The position numbers and the translations under genes were made by a program. A stretch of 64,000 bases of DNA from an uncultured Armatimonadota bacterium (lineage in GTDB: Bacteria > Armatimonadota > Armatimonadia > Armatimonadales > Armatimonadaceae): the NCBI GenBank assembly GCA_903910385.1, contig CAIVZM010000048.1, positions 1-64,000 on the forward strand. The letters run 5' to 3'. A model generated the notes under the pieces. The model was not told where the DNA came from. It saw nothing but the letters and a program-made list of their open reading frames with translations, and ran no database searches. Positions 1-7,954 of this stretch are shown piece after piece. Every line of letters begins with the position of its first letter. Within the stretch, counting starts at the first letter, position 1.

Positions 1-154
1 CGCGTTGCAGCACCATATTCTCGGAAAAGAGAGGATGGAGGAACGGTTTTTGCGGCGCAATCTGCGCGTTCGCCGTTACGGTCGCCAGTAAGACGGCGAA
101 CAGGGTGACGGCGCGAAGTAAGGTAAAGAGACGTTTGTTCAATGGAGTGGGCAT
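1..154 (-). CDS. Sialate O-acetylesterase-like protein, N-terminal fragment
   Basis: Only the first 51 codons lie in the window; the gene runs off the left edge. Reading from the ATG at 154, the protein begins with a basic stretch and a hydrophobic segment ending near ANA-Q (residues about 9-31), a signal peptide. This leads into HPLFSENMVLQR, which matches the conserved start of the mature sialate O-acetylesterase/SGNH esterase family (LFSDNMVLQR-like). Such secreted enzymes remove O-acetyl groups from sialic acids or other acetylated sugars. The catalytic GDS and DxxH motifs are outside the window, so activity cannot be judged. The start has only a weak AGG close to the ATG. Confidence 0.7.
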   Translation of the reverse strand, partial: MPTPLNKRLFTLLRAVTLFAVLLATVTANAQIAPQKPFLHPLFSENMVLQR

Positions 155-415
155 CCTGTTAGGCCGCAAGAATCGTTGGCGGCGTATGGTCACGTATTCG
201 GTATGGGGGAAGAAAGTTCCTTTATAGCGCCTGCTCTCACGCTGTGACCCGCCCTCACCCCCGGCCCCTCTCCCTAAGAAGGGAGAGGGGAGATTAACCC
301 ACATTAGGTTATCTGGCTAAAACAGACCGACTATCGCCACAGTCTCCCCTCTCCCTTCTTAGGGAGAGGGGCCGGGGGTGAGGGCGGGTCACACCGAACG
401 TGAAGGCGGGGCGAT
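155..415. repeat. Gene-free gap holding a large perfect inverted repeat
   Basis: The arms at 244-293 and 343-392 are exact reverse complements over 50 bp, separated by a 49-bp spacer. Each arm carries the C-rich core CCCTCACCCCCGGCCCCTC and a smaller internal hairpin (ccctctcccta/agaagggagagg). No ORF fits. Cores of this kind recur as dispersed palindromic elements in many environmental bacterial genomes, so a MITE-like or REP-like element is the likely identity. It sits between two minus-strand genes and could fold into a long RNA hairpin that ends or stabilises the transcript of the gene at 416-1369. The right-hand part (393-415) shows nothing. Confidence 0.8.
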
Positions 416-1369
416 TTACCGCTGGAGGCGTTCTTTCAGGAATGTGGCGTCGGGGGCGAGAATCTGGAACTGGTGGACGCCGTGCGGTCGATTGGTGTAG
501 AGGGTCCAGACAATTTTTTTGTCGGGGGTGATTTCCAGTAACTTGATATCGTCCGCACCGCCCGCGCCGTAGCTTTCGAGGACGGTGTTACCATTGGGGA
601 GGCGTTGCGCTCCGCAGACATCGCGCAGCGGGGCGCCGGGAAGGTCTTCGTTGGTGATCTGCCAGATGATCTTTCCTGTTTTATCGGTCTGGATGGCGGT
701 ATTTCCCCGGGTGCAGGTGATGAAGGTTTCGCCGTTGTCGAGGCGCAGGGCGAGGAAAGGCCAGTTCGGGGTTTTAATTTCGGAGACGACTTTGCCGGTA
801 CGATCATACTCCCGAACGGCGAAGTCCAGAAGATGGGGGACGAGGTAGTTACCGTTGCGGAGTTTTCGCGCCATGCGGGTTTCCATGTGGAAGTCATTGG
901 TCTGGCACTGCAGGGGAAATTCCCGAAGTATTTTGCCCTTGCGATCCAGTTCCATCAATCGGGGTTTCGGGCCGGACTCGGTGACCAGATACCGGTTGTT
1001 GGGCAGGGGTTGAACGGTGTCGACTTCGCTCTGTGTTCCCCGGTACTCAAAGAAGGTTTTGCCTTCCCGATTGATCTCCACAACGCCGCCGCCGGGATAG
1101 TCGGCGCTTTTGGTGATGACCAGCAAGAGGTTGCCATTCGGGAGCATCCATCCGTCGCGGGTGGGGCGCGGATCGCTCCAGACGGTCTTGCCGTCGCCGT
1201 CGAGGATAAAGGTTTCCGCGCCGAGGCAGAGGACGCCGTGCTTGATGCCCGTCGGCGATACCTGACGGGCGATGGGGGCGTTCGTTTCCTGTTGCGGAAG
1301 GGAGATATTGTGCCGGGGTAAGCTCGGGCTGAGAAGCGCCAGAAGCAGTCCGGTGAGTGAAATGAGCAT
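416..1369 (-). CDS. Secreted beta-propeller protein with LPNGN repeats
   Basis: A 317-aa protein with a short N-terminal signal peptide (hydrophobic residues 2-16). It then shows about five propeller blades marked by LPNGN-type turns at residues 76-80, 122-125, 170-174, 210-214 and 257-261, each followed by short hydrophobic strands and by DxxGK/ExDRxGK turns (for example LDRKGK, YDRTGK, TDKTGK). This resembles PQQ-like or arylsulfotransferase-type propellers, but no catalytic residues are obvious, so the substrate is unknown. The ATG at 1369 is preceded by AAAGGA. It is read in the same direction as the serine hydrolase upstream, with a 67-bp gap. Confidence 0.65.
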   Translation of the reverse strand: MLISLTGLLLALLSPSLPRHNISLPQQETNAPIARQVSPTGIKHGVLCLGAETFILDGDGKTVWSDPRPTRDGWMLPNGNLLLVITKSADYPGGGVVEINREGKTFFEYRGTQSEVDTVQPLPNNRYLVTESGPKPRLMELDRKGKILREFPLQCQTNDFHMETRMARKLRNGNYLVPHLLDFAVREYDRTGKVVSEIKTPNWPFLALRLDNGETFITCTRGNTAIQTDKTGKIIWQITNEDLPGAPLRDVCGAQRLPNGNTVLESYGAGGADDIKLLEITPDKKIVWTLYTNRPHGVHQFQILAPDATFLKERLQR

Positions 1370-1436
1370 CAGTCATCCTTTGGATTCAGGTGGATTCCGT
1401 TCGATTTCGTTCGACGAGAGCGGTCAATCAGTATGG

Positions 1437-2726
1437 TCAATCGATAATAGAGGCGCAGACCATTTCCAGGGTGCGGCGCAGTCCGTCCTCACCGCCGAGA
1501 CCGCCATCGAAGAAGGGAGTGCGGGGTGGCGATTGCCAGTTATCGTGGCTGGTGTCGGGAGCGGGTTGCGGAATGTCGGTGAATGTGGGGTCGTACTGCC
1601 CGGTGGAACCGCCCATTTTGTAGAGGACGAGGTCAAGCGAAGGGACGACATAGAGGCAGAATCCGCCCGCGCCGGATTTGAAAAAGGCGTCGCGCGGGGC
1701 GCCGGGAATGTGACCGTCGGCGTTGTGCTCGAACTGCAGGCTGAACGGACTGTGTGAGTTATAGGGTAGGAACTGGTTGCATTTGGCGATGTAGTCGGCG
1801 GGAATCAGTTGCTGATTTCCCCATCGCCCCTGATGCAGGAGGCAGTAGGCGAAGCGGAGGGCGTCGGTGGAATGGAGGGCGATGCTTCCGGCGCCGTTGG
1901 CGTGGGGCATCCGGTAATCGCCGCGCTGGAGGCAGTAGCCCCAGGGGCCCCATCCCATCGGTTTGGCGAGGCGTTCGTCGATATAGTCCTGTAGTTCCCG
2001 TCCGGTGACACGGCGCAGAACCATGGAGGCGATGTGCGGTGAGGGGGAAGAATAGGAGTAGCCGGCGCCGGGTGCAGTCCAGAGGGGCGTTCGCAGGGAG
2101 GATTGATCCAGATTGCGGATGTCCTGACCGGGCACGGGGGTGAGCGGTACGACCTTGCCCTGCACCATGCCGGGACTTCCGCCTTCGCCGTGGTAACCCG
2201 CGGACATGCAGAGCAATTGACCGAGGGTGATATCCGCCTTGCGGGGGTCATCGAGAGGGAAGGCTTCGGGCAGGTATTTTTCGGTGAATACTTTTTCGTC
2301 GAGGCCGCCGGGAATTTTATCTTTGAATTCGTTGAGCATGACGCCGCAGGCGATGCTGGTGAAGGCTTTTCCGGTGGACGCCATGTCGGGGTTGACGTTG
2401 CGCTGGGCGCGACCTTCGTACTGTTCCAGAACGAGATAGCCGCGACGGACGACGACAAGACCCATGTGCTGACCGCAACGGCGGGTGAATTCCCATGCCT
2501 GATCGAGGCGGGTTTTATCCACTCCGGCGCGTTTCCGCAGGGCGGCGGCATCGGGCAGGGTACGCCATCCGCCGGCGCTATCGGGCGGGGGGAAGTAGTC
2601 GGCGGGCTTTGATGACCGGGTCGTCGTCGTCGCGGGAACGGCAAGGACGGCGGCGGATGCCAGGAGCGAACGTCGAGAAAAAGCGTTGGCGTTTTCGGGT
2701 AGGGTGGATTCGTTGGCGGAGGGCAT
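1437..2726 (-). CDS. Serine hydrolase, class C beta-lactamase/esterase family
   Basis: A 429-aa protein. Residues 17-32 (SRRSLLASAAVLAVPA) form a twin-arginine-like signal, pointing to export in folded form. The family catalytic motif SxxK is seen as STGK (Ser117, Lys120), and a YSS triad equivalent to the Y-x-N motif lies at 225-227. The family includes penicillin-binding proteins, esterases and class C beta-lactamases; members with this Tat leader are usually esterases or peptidases of unknown substrate, so a resistance role should not be assumed. The ATG has AAGAAG upstream. The gene lies 67 bp before the propeller gene on the same strand and may be co-transcribed with it. Confidence 0.8.
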   Translation of the reverse strand: MPSANESTLPENANAFSRRSLLASAAVLAVPATTTTRSSKPADYFPPPDSAGGWRTLPDAAALRKRAGVDKTRLDQAWEFTRRCGQHMGLVVVRRGYLVLEQYEGRAQRNVNPDMASTGKAFTSIACGVMLNEFKDKIPGGLDEKVFTEKYLPEAFPLDDPRKADITLGQLLCMSAGYHGEGGSPGMVQGKVVPLTPVPGQDIRNLDQSSLRTPLWTAPGAGYSYSSPSPHIASMVLRRVTGRELQDYIDERLAKPMGWGPWGYCLQRGDYRMPHANGAGSIALHSTDALRFAYCLLHQGRWGNQQLIPADYIAKCNQFLPYNSHSPFSLQFEHNADGHIPGAPRDAFFKSGAGGFCLYVVPSLDLVLYKMGGSTGQYDPTFTDIPQPAPDTSHDNWQSPPRTPFFDGGLGGEDGLRRTLEMVCASIID

Positions 2727-3120
2727 GGGCTTACTTCTTTGTGTTGAGCCGTTTTTGGGCGGCGGGATATGCGAATTATTCGCAGAGCGAAGACGTTTCT
2801 CCTGCCGATAAGAAAACGTGGGAGCGCAATCCGTGACTAAAGTCGTTCCTATATAGATTTGAAGGGCGTCCGCTTCCCGAGGAGTGTGTGCAAAGCGGGA
2901 GACGTTTTGCGAGAGAAGGCAGAGATCAGGCGCTTGACATGGCGTAATCCGCAGTGGTCAGAGAGGTGATTCTGTGGGTCAGGATTTCTCCCGACCCACA
3001 TCCGATGGGTTATTCAGCGCGGGGCGATGCGGGGAAAATTGGTGGGAGAAGCGGATATACTGAGGGTGATTCAGGGGATAGTAGCGATGCCGTGACGCGT
3101 TCCCGGAATGGAGCGACGCT
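2727..3120. other. Intergenic gap between divergent genes
   Basis: No supported ORF. It contains a TTGACA at 2934-2939 without a convincing -10 box at 17 nt, and a hairpin with 8-bp arms (2973-2980 and 2993-3000, TGTGGGTC/GACCCACA) in what would be the leader of the downstream transporter gene. The hairpin is not followed by a T-tract. It should hold the promoters for the two divergent genes, but none can be named with confidence. Confidence 0.4.
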
Positions 3121-4503
3121 TTGGAAAATGAGGAGACGACTCCGAACGGTTCGAAACTCCCGACGGATGATATCGCGAGGGATGCGGACGATCTGGCACG
3201 GGCGCAGGACGCCACCGAGGAGGCAGGGGCAGGAGAACCGCTGTGGAAAAAACTCGGTCCCGGCCTGATTACGGGAGTGGCGGACGATGACCCATCTGGC
3301 ATCGGGACGTACTCGGTGGCGGGAGCGCAGTTCGGGTATGGGCTGGTCTGGATGGCGCCGTTCACGATACCGCTGGTGATTGTCGTTCAGGAAATGGCGG
3401 GGCGTATTGGTTCCATAACCGGTGAGGGACTGGCGGCGGTTCTGAAAAAGCATTATCCGCCAGGGATTCTCTGGACGGCGGTGGCGCTACTGTTTTTGGC
3501 GAATATCATCAATGTCTGGGCGGATTTAAATGTGATGGCGGCGTCCGCTCAGATGCTCTTCGGGGTTTCCTTCACGTTCTGGCTGACAGTTATTTCCGGC
3601 GGGACGATTGCGTTGTTGATTCTTGTCCCTTACCGTCTCTATGTGCGGTATCTGAAGTGGCTGTGTCTGGCGCTGCTGGCGTATGTGGTGACGGCGCTAC
3701 TACCGAGCGTCCATCATGACTGGGGGGCGATTGCTCGGAATCTGGTTTTGCCTCAGTGGCAATCTGATTTCAGCTACCTGATGGCGGTGGTGGGGTATCT
3801 CGGGACGACTATCTCTCCGTATTGCTTCTTCTGGCAGGCAGGGGAGACGGTGGAGGAAGAGATTTCGCACGGGGTCGAAGCGGAGCCGGGGCATCGGCGT
3901 TTCCCGGTGAATGAGACGGAGATACGCACTGTGCGCGACGATACGGTCGTCGGGATGCTTATCTCGCAGGTCATCGCTTTTTTCATTATTATCTGTACGG
4001 CGGCGACGCTGCACGCGCAGGGAAAGACCGATATCGAGACGGCGCAGGATGCGGCGCGGGCATTGCTGCCGCTGGGGCCGTCGGCGTACTGGCTGTTCAC
4101 GCTGGGCATTCTGGGGGCGGGCCTTCTGGGGATTCCGACGCTGGCGGGTTCGGCGGCGTATGCGCTGGCGGAGACATTCGGGTGGCGTTACGGATTGTAT
4201 CGGCAGTTCGGGCGAGCGCGGGCTTTCTATGGGACGATTGCGGGCGTTGTGGCTCTGGGGTATGTGTTGAACTTCGTACAGTTCATCAGTCCGGTGAAGG
4301 CGCTGCTGTATGCGGCGGTATTGAACGGCGCAGTGGCGCCGCCATTGATTGTTCTGATGCTTCTTATCTGCAACAATCCGGCGATTGTCGGGGAGCGGCG
4401 CAACGGCTTGTGGAGTAATATTGTCGGGGGATTTGCGGCTGCGATCATGTCGCTGGCGGTCTGCCTTCTGCTCTGGGGGTTAGCGATGGGCAAGGCCGGA
4501 TAG
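3121..4503 (+). CDS. NRAMP-family metal transporter with atypical metal site
   Basis: A 460-aa membrane protein with about eleven hydrophobic segments after an acidic N-terminal tail of some 40 residues. TM1 carries Asp57-Pro58-Ser59-Gly60 where Mn/Fe transporters have D-P-G-N. TM6 carries S232-P233-Y234 where they have M-P-H. The canonical methionine ligand is therefore missing, as in NRAMP-related clades with altered metal choice; Mg2+-transporting NRMTs are a known example. The fold and membrane location are secure, the substrate is not. The start is a TTG with GGAG eight bases upstream; an in-frame stop at 3082 excludes a much longer form. Confidence 0.85.
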   Translation: MENEETTPNGSKLPTDDIARDADDLARAQDATEEAGAGEPLWKKLGPGLITGVADDDPSGIGTYSVAGAQFGYGLVWMAPFTIPLVIVVQEMAGRIGSITGEGLAAVLKKHYPPGILWTAVALLFLANIINVWADLNVMAASAQMLFGVSFTFWLTVISGGTIALLILVPYRLYVRYLKWLCLALLAYVVTALLPSVHHDWGAIARNLVLPQWQSDFSYLMAVVGYLGTTISPYCFFWQAGETVEEEISHGVEAEPGHRRFPVNETEIRTVRDDTVVGMLISQVIAFFIIICTAATLHAQGKTDIETAQDAARALLPLGPSAYWLFTLGILGAGLLGIPTLAGSAAYALAETFGWRYGLYRQFGRARAFYGTIAGVVALGYVLNFVQFISPVKALLYAAVLNGAVAPPLIVLMLLICNNPAIVGERRNGLWSNIVGGFAAAIMSLAVCLLLWGLAMGKAG

Positions 4504-4521
4504 ATATCTGCGCGGTTCTCG

Positions 4522-5391
4522 CTACGGCGTCACGGGAGTAAGGCGAATGGTTTCGCCGTCGTGGGGCCAGAAGGCGTTCGGGAAGATTTTTTGGGCGACG
4601 GTGAGGGTTGCCTGCTGGCTACGTTCGCGACAATGGACGAGGGCAAGGCGAGTGACGTTACCGTCGACGGCAAGTTGCGCCGCCTCCGGGGCGGCCTGGT
4701 GTCCCCATCGGTTTTCGGCGGGAATCGGTCCGGGGCCGTAGGATGCCTCGGTGATGAGCAGGTCGGCGCCGCGAACGCAGTCGACGAGGTGTGGGGCAGG
4801 GGCGGTATCTCCGGTGAAGGCGACGACTGAACCTGTCCGCAGGTCAGTGAAGCGGTAGCAGAGCGCCGGGACGGGATGTACGGATGCGGCGGTCTCAATG
4901 CGGAAATCGTCGTTTTCGAAGTGGTCACCGGGCGCAAGAGGACGGATATCGACGGCGGCTTCGGCATTCAACTCGGGAAACCGGGAGGTCTGGAGCAGAT
5001 CAAGGGACAGTCGGACGACTTTTTCTACATCCTCCACCGGGCCGAAAATGGTCAGTGGCGGGCCGCTGGGGGCGTTCATGGCGCGATAGAAAATCAGGGC
5101 GGGAAGCCCGAGGTAATGGTCGTGATGGCAGTGTGTCAGGAACAGACATTCCAGCGCGAGGGGATCGAAGCCGAAGGACTGCATGCGGAGGACGGCGCAC
5201 CAACCAGCATCGACGAGATAGCGCCCATTGAGAAGAAAACTGGCGGTATCGTGACCGGGGCCGGGCGTTGCGGCGGCGGTTCCCAGAAAGGTGATAGCGG
5301 TGGCGTTTATCGTCGAAGTGGATGTTATGGATTCCATATTCAGGATACTCTCGTCACGGCTTGGGCTCGGTTTCGATTTTTTGCCGGACAT
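4522..5391 (-). CDS. Metallo-beta-lactamase-fold hydrolase, RNase Z-like
   Basis: A 289-aa protein with the full set of zinc ligands of the RNase Z/arylsulfatase branch: H87-C-H89-H-D91-H92, H172 (VHPVPALCYRF, like the family's VxHxxxxxGY element), D195 in FTGDT, and H253. The family cuts tRNA 3' trailers or hydrolyses phosphoesters and sulfate esters. The long exosite of true RNase Z is not evident, so tRNA processing is only one option. Met19 (position 5337) may be the true start, because the first 18 residues are polar and unconserved-looking. It converges with the transporter gene; the stops are 18 bp apart. Confidence 0.8.
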   Translation of the reverse strand: MSGKKSKPSPSRDESILNMESITSTSTINATAITFLGTAAATPGPGHDTASFLLNGRYLVDAGWCAVLRMQSFGFDPLALECLFLTHCHHDHYLGLPALIFYRAMNAPSGPPLTIFGPVEDVEKVVRLSLDLLQTSRFPELNAEAAVDIRPLAPGDHFENDDFRIETAASVHPVPALCYRFTDLRTGSVVAFTGDTAPAPHLVDCVRGADLLITEASYGPGPIPAENRWGHQAAPEAAQLAVDGNVTRLALVHCRERSQQATLTVAQKIFPNAFWPHDGETIRLTPVTP

Positions 5392-5521
5392 CGCAGTTGT
5401 CAGAAGTCGCTAAATTTTACCATTTTCATCAGTAAGTTTGATTCGTGCTATACCGGGTGCGCCAGGAATAGAAGTGATATATGTTCCGCTTTTTATATTC
5501 CGCCGTTGAACTACTGCCAGT

Positions 5522-5549
5522 TTGTTTTTTTTCGTGATTGTGGTAAATT
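5522..5549 (+). promoter_or_regulatory. Probable leaderless-type promoter before the lipoprotein gene
   Basis: A -10-like TAAATT lies at 5544-5549, six bases before the ATG at 5556, with a T-rich TTGTTT about 16 bases further up. No Shine-Dalgarno sequence is present. The spacing would place the transcription start at or next to the A of the start codon. Confidence 0.4.
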
Positions 5550-5555
5550 TATTTT

Positions 5556-5792
5556 ATGACGGCTCATTCTGATCAGTATGCTCGACGTCTCTGCGCCAAA
5601 ATTGGCGTCATTTATCTGCTTGCTACGCTTGTTTTTACTACAGGCACTCTGACTTCAGGATGTTCCAGTGATCCGCCACCGCCGCAACAGGCGGAATTGT
5701 CAGAGAAAGACAAGGCGATTCTGGAAAGAATGAAGAATAATCCTCCTCCGCCACGTACCAGTGGACGAAGCGGCGGCGCAGGAGGGAAATAG
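5556..5792 (+). CDS. Small lipoprotein
   Basis: A 78-aa protein. A basic N-terminus, a hydrophobic stretch at about residues 15-33 and a lipobox LTSGC (Cys36) indicate signal peptidase II processing and lipid anchoring. The mature part is short and charged, with a Pro-rich PPPPQQ start and a second PPPP run, and a Gly-rich tail. I do not recognise a function. It sits 156 bp before a pseudopilin gene on the same strand; such lipoprotein-pseudopilin pairs recur in Armatimonadota-like genomes and may act together at the envelope. Confidence 0.7.
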   Translation: MTAHSDQYARRLCAKIGVIYLLATLVFTTGTLTSGCSSDPPPPQQAELSEKDKAILERMKNNPPPPRTSGRSGGAGGK

Positions 5793-5948
5793 TATTTACG
5801 TTAACTTCCTGCTTCCCTGCGGACTATCAGGGGATAGGATGTCAGTTGCGCTATTTTCCTTCTGTAATTCCTTGTATCTTACCGACTTTATCTTGCCGAC
5901 TGTATCTCACCTAACTTTATCTCACCCAACATTTGAGGAATAAACCTG

Positions 5949-6851
5949 ATGCACTCATTGAAGACTGTTGCACCGCGTAAAGCCTTTACGCTGATCGAAC
6001 TGCTTGTGGTTATCGCTATTATAGCGATACTTGCCGCTATTCTTTTTCCTGTCTTTGCGCAGGCGCGCGATAAGGCGCGTCAGACTTCCTGTTTGTCCAA
6101 TGTAAAGCAGATCAGCCTCTCGATCCTGATGTATGTTCAGGATTATGATGAGGCGTTCCCGCTGGCGGCGGCGGAATCGCCGACGGACAAGTATATCTAT
6201 GACTATTCCTGGGTCAGCAAGACTCAGCCTTATGTCAAGAGTCTGCAAGTATTCATCTGTTCAAACGGTAAGATGTCGCCTTCTCTCAGTAGCGCCGATG
6301 TCGCCCCCTCTACAGATATAACTCAGTCTGGGACGGTAGGCGTCACTACCCGACCAAAGGGAGGACCAATCGTCAGTTATGGGATGCCTTCTCGCGCCGC
6401 GTATTCTTATTTTTCCAGTGAATGTGTCGGCGAGGCGTGTTACTACCAGAACGAATATACCGGCGATATCGCTCTTTACGACGGTATTGGCGGGTATGGA
6501 GCGGATGTCAATTCGGCGCAGGAATGTGGCGGCCCAAAATATGCCACTCCAAGCCTGGGTATTGCGGGAATCGCCCGCCCGGCGGATTTTATTCTTCTGG
6601 AAGAAACAAGCCGCTATGATGTAGGCGGATGTTCTGGCTTTATCGCTTATCCCCGTACACGCCATGCTTTGCAGGGAACACAGTTAACGAAAATCCCCGA
6701 TGACTTGCCGAAAGGCATTGTCGGTCTTGGAATATGTAATGTCGCGTTTTCGGATGGGCATGCCAAGGCACTACGAGGCGAAAAACTGTATGAAGTCCAG
6801 CAAGACGAATCCGGGACGAAATACTATACGCATTTCTATCCCGTCCGATAG
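5949..6851 (+). CDS. Type II secretion-like pseudopilin with DUF1559-type C-terminus
   Basis: A 300-aa protein with a class III signal: prepilin peptidase would cut before Phe13 (KA|FTLIE), leaving Glu17 as the conserved Glu5 of the mature pilin, followed by a hydrophobic helix to about residue 37. The C-terminal part ends in a [10 protein letters not shown] motif, close to the processing-associated H-X9-DG domain common in Planctomycetota, Verrucomicrobiota and Armatimonadota, where dozens of paralogues per genome occur. The role is probably a surface or pseudopilus subunit; the actual substrate is unknown. GAGGA lies 10 bases before the ATG. A strong hairpin follows the stop. Confidence 0.9.
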   Translation: MHSLKTVAPRKAFTLIELLVVIAIIAILAAILFPVFAQARDKARQTSCLSNVKQISLSILMYVQDYDEAFPLAAAESPTDKYIYDYSWVSKTQPYVKSLQVFICSNGKMSPSLSSADVAPSTDITQSGTVGVTTRPKGGPIVSYGMPSRAAYSYFSSECVGEACYYQNEYTGDIALYDGIGGYGADVNSAQECGGPKYATPSLGIAGIARPADFILLEETSRYDVGGCSGFIAYPRTRHALQGTQLTKIPDDLPKGIVGLGICNVAFSDGHAKALRGEKLYEVQQDESGTKYYTHFYPVR

Positions 6852-6873
6852 AACTCTGGTTTGAGTAGGTTCA

Positions 6874-6913
6874 GGCAGGGCAGCGGAAACGACCATGATT
6901 CCGCTGCCCTGCC
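6874..6913 (+). terminator. Hairpin terminator after the pseudopilin gene
   Basis: A perfect 15-bp stem (6874-6888 with 6899-6913, GGCAGGGCAGCGGAA/TTCCGCTGCCCTGCC) with a 10-nt loop starts 22 bases after the stop. There is no long T-tract after it, so it may stabilise the 3' end as much as terminate. Confidence 0.7.
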
Positions 6914-7250
6914 GCATTTATGGCAATGATGCTGTAAAATGTTTCCTTCAACAATTTTGCCATTTTTCTTCCCTTTCCCATTAATCTTTTGTACAAGACG
7001 CCGAATAATGTTCAATAGATATGAGGGAATGTTTTTCTGTGCGCTATCATGGGCAGCGCCAAATCTTTCCTCGGGTTGTTAGTTGCGCTATAGCGGAAGA
7101 ATGCCCCCTGGCTTATGACTGTCATCGTCGATGGTCAGACGCCGGGAGGGCGCTCCCTTTATTCTCGCTTTAGAATTTTTTTAGTCTGAGAACGAATTGA
7201 CCGGACTGTCCGAAATTTCGATGTTGAACGCACCGTGGCGTCCCGGTCAA
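6914..7250. other. Gene-free stretch, possibly a second short RNA on the plus strand
   Basis: No protein gene is supported. On the plus strand a weak promoter-like pair (TTGCCA 6957-6962, 17 bases, ATTAAT 6980-6985) precedes about 190 nt of hairpin-rich sequence. This ends with a GGGAG/CTCCC hairpin (7144-7157), a small ATTCT/AGAAT hairpin and a run of seven T near 7176-7182. The -10 box is poor, so this is only a possibility. Confidence 0.25.
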
Positions 7251-7259
7251 GAAAATGAC

Positions 7260-7301
7260 AAAAAAAGACCTCTCCGGCGCTGGAAGGGCTAGCCGGAGAG
7301 G
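7260..7301 (-). terminator. Intrinsic terminator of the minus-strand RNA
   Basis: Read on the minus strand, CCTCTCCGGC (7301-7292) pairs perfectly with GCCGGAGAGG (7278-7269) across a 13-nt loop, followed after two bases by seven T (7266-7260). This is the cleanest Rho-independent terminator in the window. Confidence 0.85.
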
Positions 7302-7596
7302 CAAAATGTCCGCTAAATGTGCGTTTAGCGTAAGCGAGAAGCTACGCGCTCCACCCCAAACGACCCGGCAAACGCGAGACCCTCAATGCAGATCAAATCA
7401 ACGACCGTACATTGGCGCCTCGGTCTTACCGCGTCCGCCATACGGGACGCTCGTCTCGTTCGGAAAATCCGTAACGTGCAGGAGAAACCGATGCCATGAA
7501 CATTGGATTGTGTTATGACTGCGCTATTGGTGCTGTCCAATCTAACGTTCAAAGTGGCGGCGCTTCCCTGGGCGAAAGGGCGTAACCTACCCACGT
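7260..7596 (-). ncRNA. Candidate stand-alone structured RNA, about 337 nt, family not recognised
   Basis: A near-consensus minus-strand promoter (TTGCCA, 17 bases, TATAAT at 7630-7602) points to a start near 7596, and a strong intrinsic terminator lies at 7301-7260. Between them are foldable elements read on the minus strand: TGAACGTT-A-GATTG pairing with CAATC-C-AATGTTCA (13 bp around one mismatch, near 7536-7498), GCGTCC/GGACGC, and CGCTAAA/TTTAGCG just before the terminator. The only long ORF here starts upstream of the -10 box and so is unlikely to be expressed from this promoter. I looked for and did not find the conserved cores of RNase P, tmRNA or SRP RNA. There is no downstream gene close enough for a riboswitch role. 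Confidence 0.65.
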
Positions 7597-7601
7597 TTTG
7601 A

Positions 7602-7630
7602 ATTATACACACGTTGTGGTGTGATGGCAA
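7602..7630 (-). promoter_or_regulatory. Sigma-70-type promoter driving the minus-strand RNA
   Basis: Read on the minus strand: -35 TTGCCA (7630-7625), exactly 17 bases, -10 TATAAT (7607-7602). The predicted start is six to seven bases on, near 7596. Confidence 0.75.
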
Positions 7631-7641
7631 GTAAATTTAGG

Positions 7642-7679
7642 ACTTATTTCAAAAAAAGTTTTTTTATTTTGAAATAAGT
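7642..7679. repeat. AT-rich palindrome upstream of the RNA promoter
   Basis: Arms 7642-7654 and 7667-7679 (ACTTATTTCAAAA/TTTTGAAATAAGT) match perfectly over 13 bp, with an A/T-run centre. It lies 12 bases upstream of the -35 box of the minus-strand RNA, in DNA much richer in AT than its surroundings (about 7640-7760). It could be a regulator site, an UP-like element or a bidirectional terminator. The following 7680-7954 holds a TATAAT (7694-7699) and a 63-codon ORF (7709-7900) that I cannot support. Confidence 0.6.
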
Positions 7680-7954
7680 GTTTGTAAAGAGTTTATAATG
7701 TATCAATAATGAAATTAAATAGTGTTTATAACGGATATATTAGCATTAAAACTTTGTGTATTGATTTTGAAACTGGACAATGTCTGTTTGGGAGATCAGG
7801 GATTATGGTGAATGTGATTCGAAATACGTCGCTCCAGATTATTGATAGCGTCGGAACGATCATGGACGGTCTGTCAGGGGCTCTGATGCACTGGCAATGA
7901 TTGTATTGCTCAAGAGGAAGGGCGTTTATCGTCTTTTGGCGAATCTATTTTTCT

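Noticed and set aside
1437-2726. Antibiotic-resistance beta-lactamase.
   Set aside because: The SxxK family is broad; the Tat leader and motif set fit esterase-like relatives and nothing points to drug hydrolysis.
7000-7100. GAGGAAAGA followed by CACAGAAA on the minus strand, suggestive of RNase P P4.
   Set aside because: The two parts are only about 40 bases apart, the GTCC of P4 is absent, and no promoter stands at the right place.
7260-7596. Identity as RNase P RNA, because the minus strand has GCGGTAAGACCG, similar to part of the RNase P specificity region.
   Set aside because: The essential P4 strands (GAGGAAAGTCC-like and ACAGAA-like) are missing, and the length and ends do not fit.
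7325-7630. A 101-codon minus-strand frame through the candidate RNA.
   Set aside because: Its start lies upstream of the -10 box, it has no ribosome site and its sequence resembles no protein; the promoter-terminator layout fits an RNA better.
7709-7900. A 63-codon ORF before the FGGY kinase.
   Set aside because: No ribosome site, no recognisable features, in an AT-rich regulatory-looking stretch.
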